A stretch of DNA of 64,000 nucleotides. Origin: Glycomyces sambucus. Its GTDB lineage: Bacteria; Actinomycetota; Actinomycetes; Mycobacteriales; Micromonosporaceae. Shown in pieces: positions 1-7,430 of this stretch. Both the position numbers and the translations under genes were made by a program. Location: contig NZ_FNGF01000005.1 of assembly GCF_900102815.1 (NCBI RefSeq), positions 124,001-188,000 on the forward strand, written 5' to 3'. The notes below the pieces were generated by a model, which made no database searches, was not told the DNA's origin, and saw only the letters and a program-made list of their open reading frames with translations. How positions within the stretch are numbered: the first letter of the stretch is position 1; the number at the start of each line of letters is the position of its first letter.

Positions 1-1
1 G

Positions 2-304
2 CCGGACACGCTGCGGTCGGTGCGGGTGCACGGCACGGTCTGCTTCACCGGGATGCTCTCCGACCAGTGGATCGTCAAGGACTTCTACCCGATCGGCTAC
101 CTGCCCACCGGGGTCCGCCTGACCGCGTACACCGGCGGCGCGAAGGACCTGCCCGGCGAAGTGCTCCAGGCGTTCCTGGACGACGTGACCGCCGGTCGCG
201 CGGTGGTGCCGCTGGACCGGGTCTTCGGGATCGACGACATCCGGGAGGCCCACGCGCTCATGGAGTCCGGCGGCGCGAAGGGGAAGCTGGTCGTCGTCCT
301 GTAG
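2..304 (+). CDS. Zinc-type alcohol dehydrogenase / quinone oxidoreductase, C-terminal part (5' truncated by window)
   Basis: Reading frame open from the first base of the window to a TAG at 302-304, so only the last ~100 residues are present. The C-terminal pattern (a hydrophobic strand, then a helix rich in Asp/Val, then VPLDRVFGIDDIREAHALME and a GGAKGKLVVVL ending) is typical of the medium-chain dehydrogenase/reductase superfamily, quinone oxidoreductase branch, where this end completes the catalytic domain. Family members reduce quinones or enones with NADPH. The cofactor-binding Rossmann fold and any zinc ligands lie outside the window, so substrate and metal dependence cannot be judged. 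Confidence 0.75.
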   Translation, partial: PDTLRSVRVHGTVCFTGMLSDQWIVKDFYPIGYLPTGVRLTAYTGGAKDLPGEVLQAFLDDVTAGRAVVPLDRVFGIDDIREAHALMESGGAKGKLVVVL

Positions 305-365
305 GCCCCGGATGGGACGGCGCTTGACTCGACGGCAAAGCATTGGCAAACTTCGATGTAACGAT

Positions 366-385
366 TGGGAGCGCTTCCGCTCCCA
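366..385. promoter_or_regulatory. CebR-like operator upstream of the cellulase
   Basis: Inverted repeat TGGGAGC-N6-GCTCCCA lies 21 bp before the cellulase ATG. The left side, TGGGAGCGCTTCC, closely matches the TGGGAGCGCTCCCA box recognised in Streptomyces by the LacI-family cellobiose repressor CebR. It overlaps the expected promoter/5' leader of a cellulase gene, which supports catabolite-type induction by cello-oligosaccharides. No CebR gene is in the window, so the regulator is inferred. Confidence 0.7.
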
Positions 386-406
386 TGTGGCCATCGAGGA
401 GCTGCC

Positions 407-1789
407 ATGCAGGTACGAAGACGAAGAAGGCTGGCCGCCGTCGGCGCGATCGCCGCGGCGCTCGGCGCGAGCGCGCTGACCATCGCGACCGCCCAGAACG
501 CCAGCGCCGCAACGGGCTGCGAGGTCGACTACACCGTGGTGAGCAGCTGGGGCTCGGGCTTCCAGGCCAACATCAGCATCACCGCCGACGAGCCGATCGA
601 CGGCTGGACCGTGGAATGGGACTTCACCGGCGCTGTCTCCGGCATCAGCGCCTGGAACGTCACCGCCCAGTCCCTCAGCGGGAACCACTTCACCGCCTCC
701 GACGCGGGGTGGAACGGCACGATCGCCTCCGGGCAGACCAGGGAGGTCTTCGGCTTCACCGCCAGCGGCAGCCCGGGCGCCATCGAGCACACCGAGGTCA
801 ACGGCGTCGCGTGCGACGGCGGCGGCAGCCAGGAACCGACCACCGAGCCCGAGCCCACCGACCCCGATCCGACCGACCCGGCACCTGACGGCACCCCGGT
901 CGAGCGGCACGGCCGGCTGAGCGTGTGCGGCAACAACATGTGCAACGAGGACGGCCAGGAGATCCAGCTCCGCGGCGTCTCCAGCATGTGGCTGCACTGG
1001 CAGACCCAGCCGTACGCCCAGAACCTCGCGGCACTGGAGTGGATGCGCGACGAGTGGGGCATCGAGGTCTTCCGCGTCGCGATGGGCGTCGAGCCCGAGG
1101 GCGCCTACCTCGACGACCCGAACGGCTGGAAGGCCGAGGTCGAGCAGGTCATCCGGAACGCCGAGGAGGCCGGGGTCTACGTGATCGTCGACTTCCATGC
1201 GCACCAGGCGCATCAGCACCGGGCGGCGGCGGTCGCGTTCTTCACCGACCTCGCCGACCGGTACGGCCACCTCCCGAACGTCATCTGGGAGCCGTACAAC
1301 GAGCCCGAGCAGGTGGACTGGGCGAGCACGGTGAAGCCGTACCACGAGGCCGTGGTCGCGGCGATCCGCGCGCAGGACCCTGACAACATCGTCGTGCTCG
1401 GCACCCCGACCTGGTCGCAGGACGTCGACGTGGCCGCCGCGAACCCGGTGTCCGGCACGAACCTCATGTACACGCTGCACTTCTACTCGTGCACCCACGC
1501 CCAGTGGAACCGCGACAAGGCGAACACCGCCCTGAACGCGGGGCTCGCCCTGTTCGTCACGGAATGGGGCGCGAGCGCCGCCGACGGCGGCCTCGACGGG
1601 CGGGTGTGCCTGGACGAGGCGCAGCGCTGGATCGACTGGATGGGGGCGAACAAGATCTCCTGGACCGCATGGAAACTGGACGTCGGCAACGACTCCACGA
1701 ACCTGCTGTCCGCGGGGGCGCCCGTGACCGGAGGCTGGAACAACTACCTCCACGGGCACGCGCCCTTCGTGATCGCCAACCTGCCGTGA
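407..1789 (+). CDS. Secreted cellulase, CBM2 plus glycoside hydrolase family 5 (endo-beta-1,4-glucanase)
   Basis: 460 residues. A signal peptide with an n-region RRRRR and a likely cut after NASA (about residue 34) is followed by a family 2 cellulose-binding module (about 37-136, bounded by Cys38 and Cys136, with several exposed Trp residues). A Pro/Thr/Glu/Asp linker (about 140-165) leads to a GH5 catalytic domain. The acid/base is Glu299 in the NEP motif and the nucleophile is Glu386 in VTEWGAS. It should hydrolyse internal beta-1,4 bonds of cellulose outside the cell. ATG 407 was chosen because GAGGA sits 7 bp upstream. The CebR-like box at 366-385 suggests cellobiose induction. A strong terminator follows at 1796-1828. 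Confident at family level; xyloglucanase or mannanase side activity cannot be excluded. Confidence 0.92.
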   Translation: MQVRRRRRLAAVGAIAAALGASALTIATAQNASAATGCEVDYTVVSSWGSGFQANISITADEPIDGWTVEWDFTGAVSGISAWNVTAQSLSGNHFTASDAGWNGTIASGQTREVFGFTASGSPGAIEHTEVNGVACDGGGSQEPTTEPEPTDPDPTDPAPDGTPVERHGRLSVCGNNMCNEDGQEIQLRGVSSMWLHWQTQPYAQNLAALEWMRDEWGIEVFRVAMGVEPEGAYLDDPNGWKAEVEQVIRNAEEAGVYVIVDFHAHQAHQHRAAAVAFFTDLADRYGHLPNVIWEPYNEPEQVDWASTVKPYHEAVVAAIRAQDPDNIVVLGTPTWSQDVDVAAANPVSGTNLMYTLHFYSCTHAQWNRDKANTALNAGLALFVTEWGASAADGGLDGRVCLDEAQRWIDWMGANKISWTAWKLDVGNDSTNLLSAGAPVTGGWNNYLHGHAPFVIANLP

Positions 1790-1795
1790 CCGGCC

Positions 1796-1828
1796 GGGAC
1801 GGGGCCGCCCGCGCGGCGGCCCCGTCCC
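1796..1828 (+). terminator. Intrinsic-type terminator after the cellulase gene
   Basis: Perfect 14-bp inverted repeat (1796-1809 and 1815-1828) with a 5-nt loop, starting 6 bp after the cellulase stop. There is no T-run, which is usual for terminators in this GC class. Confidence 0.8.
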
Positions 1829-1860
1829 AGTGCAGTCCTATCGCCCTGCCGCCCAACCGA

Positions 1861-1910
1861 TCTCAGCGCCGTGTCAGCGGCGTGTCAGCGCGCCCCCGCA
1901 CCGTTGGGGC
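1861..1910 (+). promoter_or_regulatory. Promoter with three 11-bp TGTCAGC direct repeats (copy A), upstream of ABC transporter
   Basis: Units TCTCAGC (1861), TGTCAGC (1872) and TGTCAGC (1883) are spaced exactly 11 bp apart. Seventeen bp after the start of unit 3 is ACCGTTG, the position occupied by ATAGTTG in the two sister promoters at 30373 and 35732. The ATG of the ATPase gene lies 28 bp after the start of unit 3, about where transcription should begin, so the mRNA is probably leaderless. Helically phased direct repeats over the -35 zone are typical of activation by OmpR/PhoB-family response regulators. The regulator is unknown. Confidence 0.75.
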
Positions 1911-2648
1911 ATGAACGAATCCCCGCCCGCCCCGGTCGAGCTCGCCGGCGTCACCCGCGTCTACGGCTCCCGCGGCACCGCCGTGCGCGCGCTCGACGAC
2001 GTCCACATCGCGTTCCCCGCCGGCTCCTGGACCGCCGTCATGGGCCCCTCCGGCTCCGGCAAGTCCACGCTCCTGCACTGCGCCGCCGGCCTCGAACGGG
2101 TCACCTCCGGGAGCGTCCGGATCGCCGGGAACGACATCACCGGCGCCTCCGACGCCGAACTCACCCGGCTGCGCCGCACCGAGATCGGCTTCGCGTTCCA
2201 GACCTTCAACCTCATCGGCTCGCTCACCGCCGAGCAGAACGTCGCCATGCCCCTGCGCCTGGCCGGGCGCCGCCCCGAGCGCGCCGACGTGCACGAGGTC
2301 CTGGCCGCCGTGGGCCTCGCCGACCGCCGCCGCCACCGCCCCCGCGAGCTCTCCGGCGGCCAGCAGCAGCGCGTCGCCATCGCCCGCGCCATGGTCACCC
2401 GCCCCGCCGTCCTCTTCGCCGACGAGCCCACCGGCGCCCTCGACACCAAGGCCGCCCGCGACGTCCTGCACCTCATGCGCCGCATGGTGGACGAGCGCGG
2501 CCAGACCACGATCATGGTCACCCACGACCCCGCCGCCGCGGCCAGCGCCGACCGGGTCGTGTTCCTGCGCGACGGCCGGATCACCGACCGCCTCGACCGC
2601 CCCTCGACCCGCGAGGTCGCCGCGCGCCTCGCCGACCTGGAGGCGTGA
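1911..2648 (+). CDS. ABC transporter ATP-binding protein (LolD/MacB type)
   Basis: 245 residues, the usual length of the stand-alone ATPase of FtsX-type exporters. It has Walker A GPSGSGKST (45-53), a Q-loop near FAFQTFNL, signature LSGGQ (147-151), Walker B ending at Asp171-Glu172 and the switch His in VTHD. It powers the permease encoded next, whose ATG overlaps this stop codon by one base (TGATG). The start at 1911 fits a leaderless transcript from the repeat-type promoter at 1861-1910, and no Shine-Dalgarno sequence is visible. Family members export lipoproteins or antimicrobial peptides, or act as mechanical or sensor modules. The substrate here is unknown. Confidence 0.93.
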   Translation: MNESPPAPVELAGVTRVYGSRGTAVRALDDVHIAFPAGSWTAVMGPSGSGKSTLLHCAAGLERVTSGSVRIAGNDITGASDAELTRLRRTEIGFAFQTFNLIGSLTAEQNVAMPLRLAGRRPERADVHEVLAAVGLADRRRHRPRELSGGQQQRVAIARAMVTRPAVLFADEPTGALDTKAARDVLHLMRRMVDERGQTTIMVTHDPAAAASADRVVFLRDGRITDRLDRPSTREVAARLADLEA

Positions 2649-4570
2649 TGCTCCTGCTGGCCTGGAACACCTTCCGCGAGCGTTGGCAGGTCTTCGCGGG
2701 GGCGATCCTCACCGTGTGCCTCGGCGTGGCGCTCGTCCAGTCGTCGCTCCTGGCGCTCGTCGCCGCCGCGACCGCGCCGATCCCCGCGGGCCTCGCCCCC
2801 GAGGCGGCCCTGGCGCTCCAGGGGGCGTACGACGGGGCGCTGACGCTCCTGTCGATGGTGCTCGCGCTCGCGGCCTTCGTGGCCGTGTTCATCGTCGCCT
2901 CCACCTTCGGGTTCACGGTGGCCCAGCGCCGCCGGGAGCTCGCGCTCCTGCGTCTGACGGGCGCGAGCCGCGGCCAGGTCCGGTCGCTCCTCACCGGCGA
3001 GGCCGTGCTCCTGGGCCTGGCCGGCTCGGTGCTCGGGATCGCGCTCGGGCTGCCGCTGGCGCGGTTCCAGACGTGGCTGCTGGTGCGGCTCGACTTCGCG
3101 CCCGCAGGGTTCGCGGCCCCTTGGCGCCCTTGGGTGGTCGCGGTGTCGCTCGGGACGGGCGTGCTCATCGCGGTGCTCGGGGTCCTCGCGGCGTCGCGGC
3201 GGGCCGCGGCGATCCGCCCGCAGGAGGCGCTGCGGGAGGACGCGGGGGCCGCGCAGGTCATGACGGTCTCGCGGTGGGTCCTCGGGCTGGTGTTCACCGC
3301 GGGCGCGGTGGTGCTGTTCGTGCTGTTCCCGGCCGGCGACGCGGCGATGCCGGTGTGGTTCGTGCAGCTCACGCCGTTCCTGGTGACGGTGCCGCTGGTG
3401 GTCGGGTTCGCGGCGCTGGCGCCGCTCATCGTGCCGCTGGCGGCCGGGCTGCTGGGCCTGGTGTGCCGCGGGGCGCTGGGGGAGCTGGCGCTGGCGAACC
3501 TGCGTTCGGACGCGCGGCGCAGTGCGGCGACGGCGGCGCCGGTGATGGTGCTGTTCGCGTTCACGGCGGGCATCGGCGGGACCCTGGCGACGGTGGGGGA
3601 GGCCGGCCGGCAGGAGCTGCACGCCACTGTGGACGGCGACTTCGCGGTGGCCGCGGATCGCGATGCCACCGCTGCGATCGCGGGGATCGACGGGGTCGCG
3701 GCGGTGTCCGCCGAGACCGAGGCCATGTTCGAGCTGGCGTTCGCCGAGGCGGGCGCGAGCTGGTACGTCGCGGGCCTGGGGACCGTGGTCGACCCGGACG
3801 CTTACGTGGCGACGCATGACATCGCGCCGGTAGCGGGCGACCTGGCCGACCTCTCCGGCGCCTCGGTCGCGGTGAGCCCGTCCGAGGACTACGAGCGCGA
3901 CTGGCGCGTGGGCGACACGCTGCGGATGCGCCTGGGCGGCGAGGAGTTCGACGTGCGGGTGGCGGCCCTGCTGCCGCCGACCGTGGCCGGACCGCACTAC
4001 CTGCTCTCGCCGGACCTGCTGCCCGAAGGGGCCGCCTCGTGGAACCACGTGGTGCGCCTCGCGGACGGCGCGGACCGGGACGCGGTCGCCGCGAGCCTCA
4101 ACGAGATCGGCACCGTGTCCACCGTAGACGGCTGGATCGCCGCGAGCGCCGCCGCGGACGAGCGGCTGACCCGCGACATCATGATCGTGCTCCTGGGCAT
4201 GACCATGCTGTACACGGCGATCGCGATCGTGAACGCGGTGGTCATCGCGGCCTCGAACCGCCGCCGCGAGTTCGCCGCCGCCCGCGTGACCGGGCTCGGC
4301 CGCGGCCAGGTGGTGTGGCTCGCGTTCCTGGAGTCCCAGGCCGTGGTCGCGATCGGGCTGGTCCTCGGCGCGCTCGCGGCGGCCGGCTCGGTGCTCGGCG
4401 CCGCGGTGGCCCTGCGGCACCTCGTGGGGATCACCGCGGTGAGCGTCCAGTGGTCGCTGCTGGTCGGCCTCGCGGTCGGCGCGGCCGTCATCGTGGGGGC
4501 GACGAGCCTGGTCACGGCCTTGTCGGCGACCCGCACGCCGCCGATCCGCCTGGTCGCGTCCCGCGAGTGA
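2648..4570 (+). CDS. FtsX-like ABC transporter permease
   Basis: 640 residues with the duplicated FtsX architecture. TM1 is near residues 17-38 and is followed by an FtsX block with the cytoplasmic RRREL-LRLTGASRGQV loop (about 93-112) and three more helices. Additional helices then lead to an extracytoplasmic domain (about 325-500), and a second FtsX block carries the matching NRRREFAAARVTGLGRGQV loop (about 535-555). The ATG overlaps the ATPase stop, so the pair is translationally coupled. Together they form a MacB/BceAB-like assembly in the cell membrane. The extracytoplasmic insert is only moderately long, and no peptide-sensor kinase is nearby. Confidence 0.9.
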   Translation: MLLLAWNTFRERWQVFAGAILTVCLGVALVQSSLLALVAAATAPIPAGLAPEAALALQGAYDGALTLLSMVLALAAFVAVFIVASTFGFTVAQRRRELALLRLTGASRGQVRSLLTGEAVLLGLAGSVLGIALGLPLARFQTWLLVRLDFAPAGFAAPWRPWVVAVSLGTGVLIAVLGVLAASRRAAAIRPQEALREDAGAAQVMTVSRWVLGLVFTAGAVVLFVLFPAGDAAMPVWFVQLTPFLVTVPLVVGFAALAPLIVPLAAGLLGLVCRGALGELALANLRSDARRSAATAAPVMVLFAFTAGIGGTLATVGEAGRQELHATVDGDFAVAADRDATAAIAGIDGVAAVSAETEAMFELAFAEAGASWYVAGLGTVVDPDAYVATHDIAPVAGDLADLSGASVAVSPSEDYERDWRVGDTLRMRLGGEEFDVRVAALLPPTVAGPHYLLSPDLLPEGAASWNHVVRLADGADRDAVAASLNEIGTVSTVDGWIAASAAADERLTRDIMIVLLGMTMLYTAIAIVNAVVIAASNRRREFAAARVTGLGRGQVVWLAFLESQAVVAIGLVLGALAAAGSVLGAAVALRHLVGITAVSVQWSLLVGLAVGAAVIVGATSLVTALSATRTPPIRLVASRE

Positions 4571-4580
4571 CCGGATCCGC

Positions 4581-4608
4581 TTGACATATTCCGTTATGGG
4601 TATATGAT
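4581..4608 (+). promoter_or_regulatory. Sigma-70-type promoter with internal operator for the ArsR operon
   Basis: Consensus -35 TTGACA (4581-4586) and -10 TATGAT (4603-4608) are separated by 16 bp. An imperfect inverted repeat (ATATTCC ... GGGTATAT, about 4586-4605) fills the spacer and is a plausible self-operator for the ArsR protein. The -10 ends 6 bp before the ATG at 4615, so the transcript should be leaderless. Confidence 0.75.
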
Positions 4609-4614
4609 CGTGGC

Positions 4615-4956
4615 ATGGCACGAGCCGCGACCACCTCCGACGCGTTCAACGCGATCGCCGAGCCCCAGCGCCGGCGCATCCTCGACCTGCTGCGGGGGCG
4701 GGAACTGGCCGTGTCCGAGCTCGCGAGCGAGCTCGACCTCCCCCAGCCCGGGGTCTCCAAGCACCTCCGGGTCCTGCGGGAGGTCGAGCTGGTCCGCGTG
4801 CGCAGCGACGGCAAGCAGCGCCTCTACTGCCTGAACGCCACGGCCCTGCGACCGGTCCAGGAGTGGATCGGCGGGTTCGAGCGGTTCTGGGAGGCGAGCT
4901 TCGACCGGCTCGACGACTACGTGCAGGAACTCAAGGAGGCGGAAGATGACCACTGA
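4615..4956 (+). CDS. ArsR-family winged-helix transcriptional regulator
   Basis: 113 residues, typical for the family. The winged helix-turn-helix spans about residues 8-80, with recognition helix QPGVSKHLRVLREVELV and wing VRVRSDGKQRLYCLN. The C-terminal helix contains an acidic/aromatic stretch. No metal-binding Cys pair is present, so it belongs to the subgroup paired with SRPBCC-domain (AHSA1) genes rather than to arsenic sensors. The next gene, an SRPBCC protein, overlaps its end by 11 bp, the usual arrangement. It probably represses its own operon from the operator at 4586-4605. Confidence 0.92.
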   Translation: MARAATTSDAFNAIAEPQRRRILDLLRGRELAVSELASELDLPQPGVSKHLRVLREVELVRVRSDGKQRLYCLNATALRPVQEWIGGFERFWEASFDRLDDYVQELKEAEDDH

Positions 4957-5431
4957 GCAGGGGAGGGCCGACCGGGAGATCGTGCTCTCGCGGCTCGTCA
5001 ACGGCCCGCGCGACCTGGTGTTCAAGGCGTTCACCGAGGTCCGGCACCTCTCGCGCTGGTGGGGCCCGGACGGGTTCACCACCACCACGCGGGCCTTCGC
5101 GTTCCGCGAGGGCGGCGAGTGGGAGTTCACGATGCACGGCCCCGACGGGACCGACTACCCGAACTCGATCATCTGGCGCGAGATCACCGCGCCGGAGCGG
5201 ATCGAACTCGTCCACGGCGCCTTCGCGGGCGACCCGGACTCGTTCGAGCAGGTGCTCCGCTTCACCGATCAGGGCGGGAAGACCGAACTCGAGATGCGGA
5301 CCCTGTTCCCCACCAAGGCGCTGCGGGACCGGGCCGTGGAGCGCTTCGGCGCGGTCGAGGGCGGCAGGCAGACACTGGGCCGGCTCGCGGCCTACATCGA
5401 CGACACGATCGAACGGGAAGGCGGCATCTGA
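4946..5431 (+). CDS. SRPBCC / AHSA1-domain protein
   Basis: 161 residues. The N-terminal LVNGPRDLVFKAFTEVRHLSRWWGPDGFT segment and the later hydrophobic strands match the Aha1-C/AHSA1 branch of the START-like helix-grip fold, which binds hydrophobic ligands in a central cavity. It overlaps the ArsR gene by 11 bp and its stop overlaps the next ATG (TGATG), so translation is coupled across the three genes. Its biochemical function in ArsR-linked operons is not established. Confidence 0.88.
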   Translation: MTTEQGRADREIVLSRLVNGPRDLVFKAFTEVRHLSRWWGPDGFTTTTRAFAFREGGEWEFTMHGPDGTDYPNSIIWREITAPERIELVHGAFAGDPDSFEQVLRFTDQGGKTELEMRTLFPTKALRDRAVERFGAVEGGRQTLGRLAAYIDDTIEREGGI

Positions 5432-6096
5432 TGGCCGGCAAGGTGTTCTTCAGCGTGACCATGAGCCTCGACGGGTGCATCGCGCCCCGCGACGGCGGCG
5501 CCACCGAGGCGATGCTGCAGGGCTGGAACGAGTCCGACGCCCTCAAGCGGTGGATGGACCAGTGGTCCGAACTCCAGGGCTGGGCCCTCGCGCAGCGGTT
5601 CATGCGCGAGAACCTGCACTTCGGCGAGGGCGGCGAGACCGGCCCCGACGACGACTTCCTCCGGGCCGTGTTCGACCGCACCGGCGCCACCGTCCTCGGC
5701 AAGCGCATGTTCGACGCCGGGGAGCACAGCTGGCCCGAGGACCCGCCCTTCCACTCGCAGGTGTACGTGCTCACCCACGAGGTCCGCGAGCCGTGGAAGC
5801 GACTGGGCGGCACCACGTTCCATTTCGTGAACGACGGCATCGAGAGCGCCCTCGCGCAGGCCCGCGAGGCCGCGGGCGACCGGGACGTGCGCATCGGCGG
5901 CGGCGCCGAGACCATCGTCCAGTTCCTCAACGCCGGGCTCGTCGACGAGGCCCTGATCGCCCTGCGCCCGGTCCTGTTCGGCGACGGCGTGCGCCTGTTC
6001 GACGGCGTCGACACGAGCAGGGTCGCGCTCGACATCGAGTCGTCCACGGCCTCGCCGTCGGTGACGCACCTGAAGTACCGGGTGCGGCGCCGCTAA
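5431..6096 (+). CDS. Dihydrofolate-reductase-like / RibD C-terminal domain protein
   Basis: 221 residues. The opening VFFSVTMSLDGCIAP, the central TVLGKRMFD and the late DVRIGGGAETIVQFLNAGLVDEALIALRPVLFGDGVRLF are hallmarks of the RibD_C family, a DHFR fold that uses NADPH. The usual role is an unspecific or unknown reductase rather than folate or riboflavin synthesis. It is the third gene of the ArsR operon, and its TAA overlaps the TAG of the convergent FAD monooxygenase gene by two bases. Confidence 0.88.
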   Translation: MAGKVFFSVTMSLDGCIAPRDGGATEAMLQGWNESDALKRWMDQWSELQGWALAQRFMRENLHFGEGGETGPDDDFLRAVFDRTGATVLGKRMFDAGEHSWPEDPPFHSQVYVLTHEVREPWKRLGGTTFHFVNDGIESALAQAREAAGDRDVRIGGGAETIVQFLNAGLVDEALIALRPVLFGDGVRLFDGVDTSRVALDIESSTASPSVTHLKYRVRRR

Positions 6097-7283
6097 GCCC
6101 GGCCCCGATCCAGATCGATCGCCTCCGCGGCCTTACCGAGCCGGGAGTCGAAGCGGCTGAGCAGCCGCAGCACCGGGCCCGAGCGCAGCAGTGCGTTGCG
6201 GGCCCCGATCCCCATGGCGCTCTTGGGAGCGATGAAGTCGAGGCCCGGCGCCGCGATGCCCTGGTTCGCTGCGACGAACGGCCGCATGCGCCGCTCGTAC
6301 GCCGCCAGCGCGGGCTCGGGCGCGTCGCGGGCCGCCAGCTCCGCGGCGAGCACGTACGCGCCGACGAGCGCGAGGCTCGTGCCCTGGCCGGACATCGGCG
6401 AGGGGCAGTACCCGGCGTCGCCGAGGAGCACTGTGCGGCCTTTCGACCACGCGCCCATGCTGATCTGCGTCACCGAGTCGAAGTAGAAGTCCGGCGCCCG
6501 GTCCAGGTCGGCGAGGATGCGGTCGGTCTCCCAGCCCATCCCCGCGAACACCTCGCGCAGGTGCTCGCGCTGCGCCGCGGGCGCAGCGCGGTCGACGTCG
6601 GACTCGACCGCGGTCCGGTGCAGCAGGAGCGCCTTCGCCCCTGCGGCCCTGGGGGTGTTGTAGAGGGCGGCGACGCGGCTCGGGGTGTTGAACAGCCGCG
6701 CCTCGCCGTCGAGCCCGAGGTGGTTCGGCACGGTCGCGATGCTCACATAGGACTCGAGGAACCGCCGGTACGGCCGCTCGGGCCCGAAGGCGAGGCCGCG
6801 CGTGTTCGAGTGGAGCCCGTCGGCGCCCACGACCAGGTCGAAGGACTCGGTCCCGCCCGACGCGAACACCGCCTCCACGCGGTCGCCGCGGTCCTCCAGC
6901 GCCGAGATCGAGGTCCCGTACCGGTACTCGGCCTCGGGCGCCGCCTCGTGCAGGAGGGCCACGAGGTCGCCGCGCAGGATCTCCAGCGAGCGCTCCTCCG
7001 GCGCGACCAGGCCCGAGGCGAGGCGCGCGCGGACGCGGCCGTCGGCGTCGACCATGGCGGCCCCGCCGATTCCGGTCTCGGCGGCGCGCACGCCGTCGAG
7101 CACGCCCATGCGCATCGCCACGTCGATCGCCTTGCCGCGGATGTCGATCGCGTAGCCGCCGGTGCGGCGGGACGGGGCCTTCTCGATGACGACGGCGCGG
7201 ATGCCGTTGCGCCCGAACCAGTGCGCGAGCGCGGGGCCCGCGATGCTCGCGCCGGAGATGAGGACGTTCCTGACTGCGGCCAT
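6093..7283 (-). CDS. FAD-dependent monooxygenase (PHBH/aromatic hydroxylase type)
   Basis: 396 residues. N-terminal dinucleotide-binding motif VLISGASIAGPALAHWFGRNG with the following acidic strand end VVIEKAP; middle GADGLHSNTR (DG motif, FAD/NADPH); late GDAGYCPSPMSGQGTSLAL (GD motif). This order defines the class A flavin monooxygenases that hydroxylate aromatic or polyketide substrates or inactivate drugs such as tetracycline or rifampicin. The ATG at 7283 is preferred over an upstream in-frame start at 7352 because it has an upstream GGAAG and directly precedes the FAD motif, while the longer start would run through the operator. It is divergent from a TetR gene. Confidence 0.9.
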   Translation of the reverse strand: MAAVRNVLISGASIAGPALAHWFGRNGIRAVVIEKAPSRRTGGYAIDIRGKAIDVAMRMGVLDGVRAAETGIGGAAMVDADGRVRARLASGLVAPEERSLEILRGDLVALLHEAAPEAEYRYGTSISALEDRGDRVEAVFASGGTESFDLVVGADGLHSNTRGLAFGPERPYRRFLESYVSIATVPNHLGLDGEARLFNTPSRVAALYNTPRAAGAKALLLHRTAVESDVDRAAPAAQREHLREVFAGMGWETDRILADLDRAPDFYFDSVTQISMGAWSKGRTVLLGDAGYCPSPMSGQGTSLALVGAYVLAAELAARDAPEPALAAYERRMRPFVAANQGIAAPGLDFIAPKSAMGIGARNALLRSGPVLRLLSRFDSRLGKAAEAIDLDRGRA

Positions 7284-7330
7284 GGGTCGCTCGCTTCCTG
7301 TCGGGGGCCGGGGGTGCGGCCCGTGGCACC

Positions 7331-7367
7331 AGTATAAGGCAGTCACTGCCATGTGGCAGTGACTGCC
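7331..7367. promoter_or_regulatory. Twin-palindrome operator over the FAD monooxygenase promoter
   Basis: Two 13-bp palindromes, GGCAGTCACTGCC (7338-7350) and GGCAGTGACTGCC (7355-7367), together form a perfect 30-bp inverted repeat. They abut a -10-like TATACT on the minus strand (7331-7336), so a bound repressor would block transcription of the monooxygenase gene. The neighbouring TetR protein is the obvious candidate, but the second, different palindrome at 7393-7412 could be its real site. Confidence 0.75.
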
Positions 7368-7392
7368 ACTCTATCAACCGTGAAGATAATCC

Positions 7393-7412
7393 AATCAACC
7401 GTTCGTTTGATT
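7393..7412. promoter_or_regulatory. Second palindrome, upstream of the TetR gene
   Basis: A 20-bp imperfect palindrome with outer arms AATCAA / TTGATT (16 of 20 positions symmetric), sitting just before a -10-like TAGGGT (7419-7424) that leads to the GTG start at 7431. It is unrelated in sequence to the 7338-7367 operator. Likely an autoregulatory TetR site. Confidence 0.6.
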
Positions 7413-7430
7413 GCGTGCTAGGGTTCGGGC

